64,000 bases of DNA. It comes from Bolinopsis microptera (Eukaryota > Ctenophora > Tentaculata > Lobata > Bolinopsidae). Where the stretch lies: the NCBI RefSeq assembly GCF_026151205.1, contig NC_087074.1, forward strand, positions 18,613,240-18,677,239, in the 5' to 3' direction. Below the pieces are notes generated by a model that was given only the letters and a program-made list of their open reading frames with translations, did not search any database and was not told the DNA's origin. Position numbers and translations under genes: made by a program. Positions 58,801 through 64,000 of the stretch are shown here, in pieces (the first letter of the stretch is position 1; every line of letters starts with the position of its first letter).

Positions 58801-60560
58801 GTTTATAACACCGCTCGTTTGTGTTCTCTTGGTACCAATTATCAAAACAACTTCGACTCAAGCCACGTGTGTAACTATGGTTACATGCCACGTGTGGGTA
58901 CTAGATTCCTGCTTAATTCACAGGAATTCCCGCTTTGCAGCGTCAGATAGCCAAATAAGGAGACCAGCCTGAAATATACGCTTCTTACTCGCATAGTGGG
59001 TGAAGTAGTCATTGATCTTGCAAAATGTTCTGCTAGGAATAAGGTTAGTACATCACGTCACTTCCTCCGCAAGCATTTACCTCTTCTTTATTCTTTTAAT
59101 GTCAAAGATATTCTCCGCAGCTAATGACCAGATCATTCTCGAGAATATTCTTCATTTATCTCGCTCCGGAATGAGCGGGTTTTTCAATTCATTTATTATT
59201 TTTATATGACTATAAGATCGGATGAATGCACCCATGCGTTTTCATCTCTTAAGTTTGCCGTTACTGATCATTTTATAATTAGACGGGAAGCATCAAAGTA
59301 GCTCGTTTCAAAGTAATTGCTTATATTTTTTGATTAATGACCTCGCCTCTAAAAATTTAACTTTGAGTGAGTAAACTTTTAAAACTTAAAGAGTTAGCAT
59401 CTAAAAGTAGTTGCAGTTGCCGAGAATAAATTTTTGATAATCTTTGTTTCCTAAATGTAGAAGCAGAGAAAACGATTCTTTATATATTCGATATTAATCT
59501 ATTTTAGTAAATAAAGCAATCGCTAGGGAAGACTAAATACCATCTTGTTAGTCGCTAAATCAGTATATTTATTATACAATCATCTCGCTGAATTTTTATT
59601 TGGGTCAACCTTGATGACCTGTTCTGTACATAATTTCCAATTACAGTAATCTAATTTGTCTTAAAATGCGTTGAAGTTGATGCCATAATAATATCATAAT
59701 CAGGTGCAGTGATGATTTTTGGTGATTCAATTTTGCGGTGCCGTGTCTAGAGATTTGTCTTGATTTGACATGTGGCTGGGTCGTGGATGATATGGGAAAT
59801 TTTCAGTTTGATAAAAATTAATTAAATATGTTTCCATTTTTAGTTCCGCCCGTGGAGATTGTCAGGTAAAAGTCCCAGCCAGGCCCTCGTATCTATCCAC
59901 AACCAAATCAAACAATACCGGTCTTATATATAAATGAATGAATAAGAAGCAAATGAAATGTATCAGAATCATGAAATGGATTCAACATCTCCATATTTGG
60001 TTCCACGCATTACAGCTTCTTAGATTTTACCGAGAAGTGATCACTGATCAGAGATGGCATCAAACATTAAATTATGTATAGGTGGTTAGATATATGAATA
60101 ACATTTTAAATCTCAGACTTGGTCGAATTGGCAGTAATTTCTTGTAAATTTACAGTCTAAAATGAGATCATTAGCAGTTATTTCTGACCGGTGAGGAAGT
60201 ACTGAATATTATTTGCATGTGTCGGAGTGAGTGATTCTAATATTCTATTTTGACATATTTTTATAGTGGTTTGAATCGAAAAACGCTTTATGCTATTCGT
60301 TGCGCAAGGTAGGAGTAGCGAACAAGCTCTCATTTCAGCTCGCAAGTATATTATTGCTCTCTTCTTTACTGATTTTATCTGAATACTTGTGCTATAAGAG
60401 GAATATCTCGCCTCACGATCTTTGTATTCATTTAAACCAAGTTTAACAGTTTCACTAGAGATATTCTCCGGTTGTATTGTGTTGGAATTACAGCCCCTCC
60501 TAGCACAGCCCCTACTTAATTAGGATAACGATGTCACGTGTTAATGATGATGTCACTATA
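55820..60560. other. Gene-poor region with small repeats
   Basis: No convincing exons. It contains a diverged duplication of about 130 bp (57655-57760 and 57795-57900, sharing ctcatcatttnttactnataTATTGATCGCAG-like text), and four copies of the 17-bp unit catcggacgtatttgct at about 57997-58062. Several short open frames (56385-56700, 57646-57885 minus) are not supported as genes. Confidence 0.35.
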
Positions 60561-60581
60561 TTTAGAACCCACCACCATCAC

Positions 60582-60905
60582 CTTCACAAAGTGAGGTTAT
60601 GTGCCACATTACCTCACTTTGTACCGGACACCATGTGTAATAATACTGTGTAATCCTCCTCACTTCACAAAGTGAGGTTATGTGCCACATTACCTCACTT
60701 TGCACCGGACACCATGTGTAATAATACTGTGTAATCCTCCTCACTTCACAAAGTGAGGTTATGTGCCACATTACCTCACTTTGTACCGGACACCATGTGT
60801 AATAATACTGTGTAATCCTCCTCACTTCACAAAGTGAGGTTATGTGCCACATTACCTCACTTTGCACCGGACACTGTGTAATAATACTGTGTAATCCTCC
60901 TCACT
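60582..60905. repeat. 81-bp tandem repeat with an internal hairpin in each unit
   Basis: Four copies starting at 60582, 60663, 60744 and 60825. Each contains CAAAGTGAGGT, a 13-base spacer and ACCTCACTTTG (an 11-bp inverted repeat), then accggacaccatgtgtaata. The minus-strand 27-residue repeat frame is a consequence of 81 being divisible by three. Confidence 0.95.
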
Positions 60906-61537
60906 GATCACATCTCCCACCATTCCTCATCTTATGATCGACTCTTATCAGTACACAGTAAGTGTCAAACTTATCACGTAATGTTATATTGTACCATGTT
61001 ACGTGTTTTATGTCTTATTATTGTCTTCAGCCATGTGCCAGACTTTCAGGCTGTCCTCTTCTAGGTTTATAGTAGTATTTATAGTAGTATTACTATTGTT
61101 ATAGAATAATCATAGTATGCCTTTCTTAATTAGGCTCTAATTAGACCTTATCATTTCGATAAATGTATCTGACTTTAATGTGTGTTTTGTTACTGCATTT
61201 GTCTAAAACACTAACCGTGCTAACGTTGGTGATTTATACTTGAACTACACTAAATTGAATTTAACGAAATGTTAATCAGATAATAATATCAATGATAATG
61301 ACATTAATTACACGCAATCCATTAATTCCCCGAATGTATCACCTCTAATAAGGTGTTAACGTTCTATTCCCATTGTACAGTTAAGATAAGATATTTTAAT
61401 AATGTCTCCTACTTCTCATTATTGTTACTTAGTTTTATCATTATCAGTGCTTTAATCTTCTTAGTTATGTAGGTTGCATAATGCATATTACTACTTATAG
61501 TAACATAGTTTGTTCACATTACATCGTTATCTGACAG
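60906..61537. other. Sequence upstream of the recognised exon at 61538
   Basis: Mostly AT-rich. A GTAAGT donor-like site follows cttatcagtacaca at about 60959, which might mark the end of an upstream exon, but its 5' boundary runs into the tandem repeat and could not be settled. Confidence 0.3.
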
Positions 61538-63913
61538 GCTATACTCAGTTCCAGCTGTTCGGGGAAATGGAGATCATGATCAAGCCACCGTCATTAACTT
61601 CAATTGATCCAGCTGAATATAACTACACGTTTAGATTTGCCATACCTACAGTAAGTTACCAGCAGTCACCAGATTAGTATCCAGATTAGTAACCAGTTAC
61701 CAGATCAGTAACCAGATTAGTAACCAGATTAGTAACCAGATTAGTAACCTACCTGATCAGTAACCAGTTACCAGATCAGTAACCAGATTAGTAACCAGAT
61801 TAGTAACCAGATTAGTAACCTACCTGATTAAAGATGACAGATAACAGCCGTGATAAAACCCATCTATGGTATAAACCGAGATTCTGATAAAATCTAGAAT
61901 ATATTATAGCTGTGATGAGAACTACTAAGAAAGCAATTCCCCGGTCAATGATTTTAACCTAAAATTGAACCGAAATTGAACCCAATCGGGCAGCCGGCGA
62001 CGGCTGTCAAAGACTTAACCGTTTACTCATCATTTCCCAAACCACTCCTCCCTTCAAGAGAACAAGCGGTTTGGGAGAGTCTCTTGCTTTTACTCCTCCA
62101 CAAAATTAATTACAGCCGAATTTATCATCATATTCCAGGATCGTGATTTCAGAATTTGATTTATAATAGGAACAGAGAGTGAGCCCGGTCATCTGGTGAA
62201 ACACCCCAACAGACCTGGGTCACGTGATGCCCAAATATGGCTGTAATCCCGGGAATAGTCTGTCTTCCTCGGGCAATTACCGCCAGCATATCCGGTCAAT
62301 TTATGAGCAATTAGCGACCGATTTCTCGTAAATAGAGAAAGAGATCCTGCTATTTTCAACCTATTAATAAGTCTCGGATCAAACCTCGCTAAACAGATTC
62401 GAAGCTATTTGTGATACTTCCCCGTTGACCCATTATTATGCCTTTTTAGTTAGCATATTTTGATCTTTATAACACTGATTACTATGATACGTCTTCATTA
62501 TTTGACGGGCCGATTTCTTAAATGCTAAACGATTAAAAGTATAAAAATGTGTTGCGAATGCCGAATAGAGAGACTTCTGTTTCAAGGCATACACTTCAAC
62601 AGGAGTGTCAAACTATAGAATTATTTCAGTGTTGAATATTAATAATATCAACCCTGTCCAGTGTGCACTATTCGCCACACAGTGTTTATCAGACATTGTG
62701 ATTTCAAAGCTCAGTGTTCGTAGTATATGCATCTTTTATTGTGATTTTAACTACCATGTGACCAATCTTAAAACCATTGTATCGCTCACAGTTTTCTTAA
62801 AACTGTCCAAAAGTTAAGAAGATCGGTTCTTTCTACAAAATTGTTCAGATCTTTGGGAATCAAATCTTGAACATGTTCGTCACATGATCCGTAAGCACAA
62901 CAGATGGACATTGCACATTGCACATTTCACAATTCACATTGCACATTGCACATTGCACATTGCACATTGCACATTGCACATTGCACATTGCACATTGCAC
63001 ATTGCACATTGCACATTGCACATTGCACATTGCACATGATGATTGTTAATGAAACTAACTTCACCCTCTTAATCTAGCACATCAAGTGGAAGCTGAACAT
63101 GTCTGATACACAGGAAACACCCGTACTGGAATCACAGTCTGGTAAGTAGTCTGGTATTCTCAGAGAGATTATTTGAGTTTTAATGTTAGGTGAAAATACC
63201 AGTGTTGCAGTCCGCTCTTTTACTCGCACAGCGGCATGTATCTGACTAAAACCACCCGGTCAGATCCTAGTAAAGACACGGTACTTTACCGGAACCATTC
63301 GCATGTTATTTATCGCTGCAGCGCATCCGGCAAAATTGATTTAATTTACAGCTTATATTGCAAAATCGCATATTTAAACCTTTTAAAACATATCCTTGCG
63401 TTTCACATATTATGCTACAAATACTTATGCTTCATTCAGAGACATATTATGAGCTCTATCTAATTATTTCCTCGTGAATCCGACAGGCCAAAAAAATGTG
63501 TACTGATAAAAAACTGCATTGACACAATCCCACGTCAATTTCTTTTAAATAAATCTAACGTAAAACTAAACTTACGCATTAGTCTTATAAAATATATTAC
63601 AAAGGCCATCTCAGTCAGGAAATCTATACAATAAACTCCGGGTCGAATTGAAACAATAAAATCATTTATCAATCCGTACAAAGCGACTCAACCCGACAGC
63701 TATCTACACACTATGTAATATATAATAATAATACAGTAGATATTATGATACAGTACACTTAAAATGAACTACAATTTTCCGAGTAAATAACCGAGCTCTC
63801 TTGTCTCAACCGTTTCCACTGCAATTATTGAGTACAAATGAGGACCACAGGATGTTGGCGTTGCGGTGATATTGCTCGGCTGTTTTGCTTTGTTCGTGCT
63901 GATAGGAACAAAG
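61538..63913 (+). CDS. Three internal exons of an unrecognised membrane protein (partial)
   Basis: Exons with matching phases: 61538-61650 (CAG acceptor, GTAAGT donor; 37 codons starting YTQFQLFGEMEIMIKPPSL), 63078-63141 (TAG acceptor, GTAAGT donor; HIKWKLNMSDTQETPVLESQ) and 63843-63913 (PQDVG, then the hydrophobic run VAVILLGCFALFVLIG and TK, GTAAAA donor). The order, a polar probably extracellular stretch with NYT and NMS N-glycosylation sequons followed by a single hydrophobic segment, suggests a type I membrane protein whose tail lies beyond the window edge. The third acceptor (aaatgag) is weak; using the next AG changes the frame. Earlier exons were not found with confidence. No family is recognised. 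Confidence 0.5.
61661..61832. repeat. Higher-order repeat of agtaaccagatt units
   Basis: Two copies of a roughly 70-bp block, itself made of 12-13-bp agtaaccagatt steps plus ctacctgatcagtaaccagt. It starts just inside the splice donor at 61651. Confidence 0.9.
62913..63036. repeat. 7-bp microsatellite (cacattg)n
   Basis: About 17 copies, ending 41 bases before the exon at 63078. Confidence 0.97.
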
Positions 63914-64000
63914 GTAAAAATGCTATCTTTCATTTCGATACGTAATACCCAATCACGTGTAACTTTTGGTAACTTTTTGTATTACAAAAAGTCAACTTTG

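Noticed and set aside
60562-60867. 101-codon minus-strand repeat frame
   Set aside because: Exists only because the 81-bp unit is divisible by three; the repeated hairpin explains the sequence.
1-64000. tRNA, rRNA or snRNA genes
   Set aside because: Looked for T-arm (GGTTCGAATCC-like) and paired acceptor sequences by eye and found no convincing candidate; a covariance-model scan would be decisive.

Overview
This is a window of nuclear DNA from a multicellular animal. The evidence is a very large LDL-receptor-related protein (LRP) gene built from LDL-receptor class A (LA), EGF and YWTD-propeller modules, GT...AG introns with sensible phases, animal-type housekeeping genes (CTU2, NOC4L), degenerate TTAGGG-type telomere repeats, a LINE tail, hAT-like and fold-back DNA elements, and many mini- and microsatellites. 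The DNA is AT-rich outside the coding exons. I cannot name the phylum; an invertebrate is my guess.

Layout. 1-5420: one intronless gene for a small secreted orphan protein (1481-1909) in a nest of dispersed GC-rich repeats, a perfect 28-bp inverted-repeat element, a 1.65-kb composite fold-back and hAT-type miniature elements. 6013-25156 (+): the LRP-like receptor in 16 reconstructed exons. Intron 7 is mostly a 2.3-kb minisatellite, and a separate signal-peptide exon with a good splice donor sits inside the 4.4-kb intron 10, so the locus may hold two promoters or two genes. Two single-base frame breaks are seen. 26349-28012 (-): CTU2, two exons. 31828-33390 (-): NOC4L, one exon. 34794-35846 (-): an LD-motif-bearing protein, two exons. 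36790-41033: a LINE 3' end, telomere-like repeats, nested copies of a TIR element, a basic open frame, and a 75-bp tandem array carrying IRF/ISRE-like GAAAGTGAAA motifs. 41000-61000: gene-poor and dominated by tandem arrays, including about 50 copies of a 36-bp unit with long open frames in all three forward registers. 61538-63913 (+): three exons of an unrecognised membrane protein that continues past the right edge.

The genes show no operon-like link. CTU2 (tRNA wobble-uridine thiolation) and NOC4L (40S ribosome biogenesis) are both translation-related neighbours on the minus strand, but they lie 3.8 kb apart with repeats between them and are probably independent. I did not find a convincing new multi-gene system. 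The most interesting points are the internal first exon of the LRP locus, the intronic minisatellite that ends at a splice acceptor, the ISRE-like array and the multi-frame 36-bp array.
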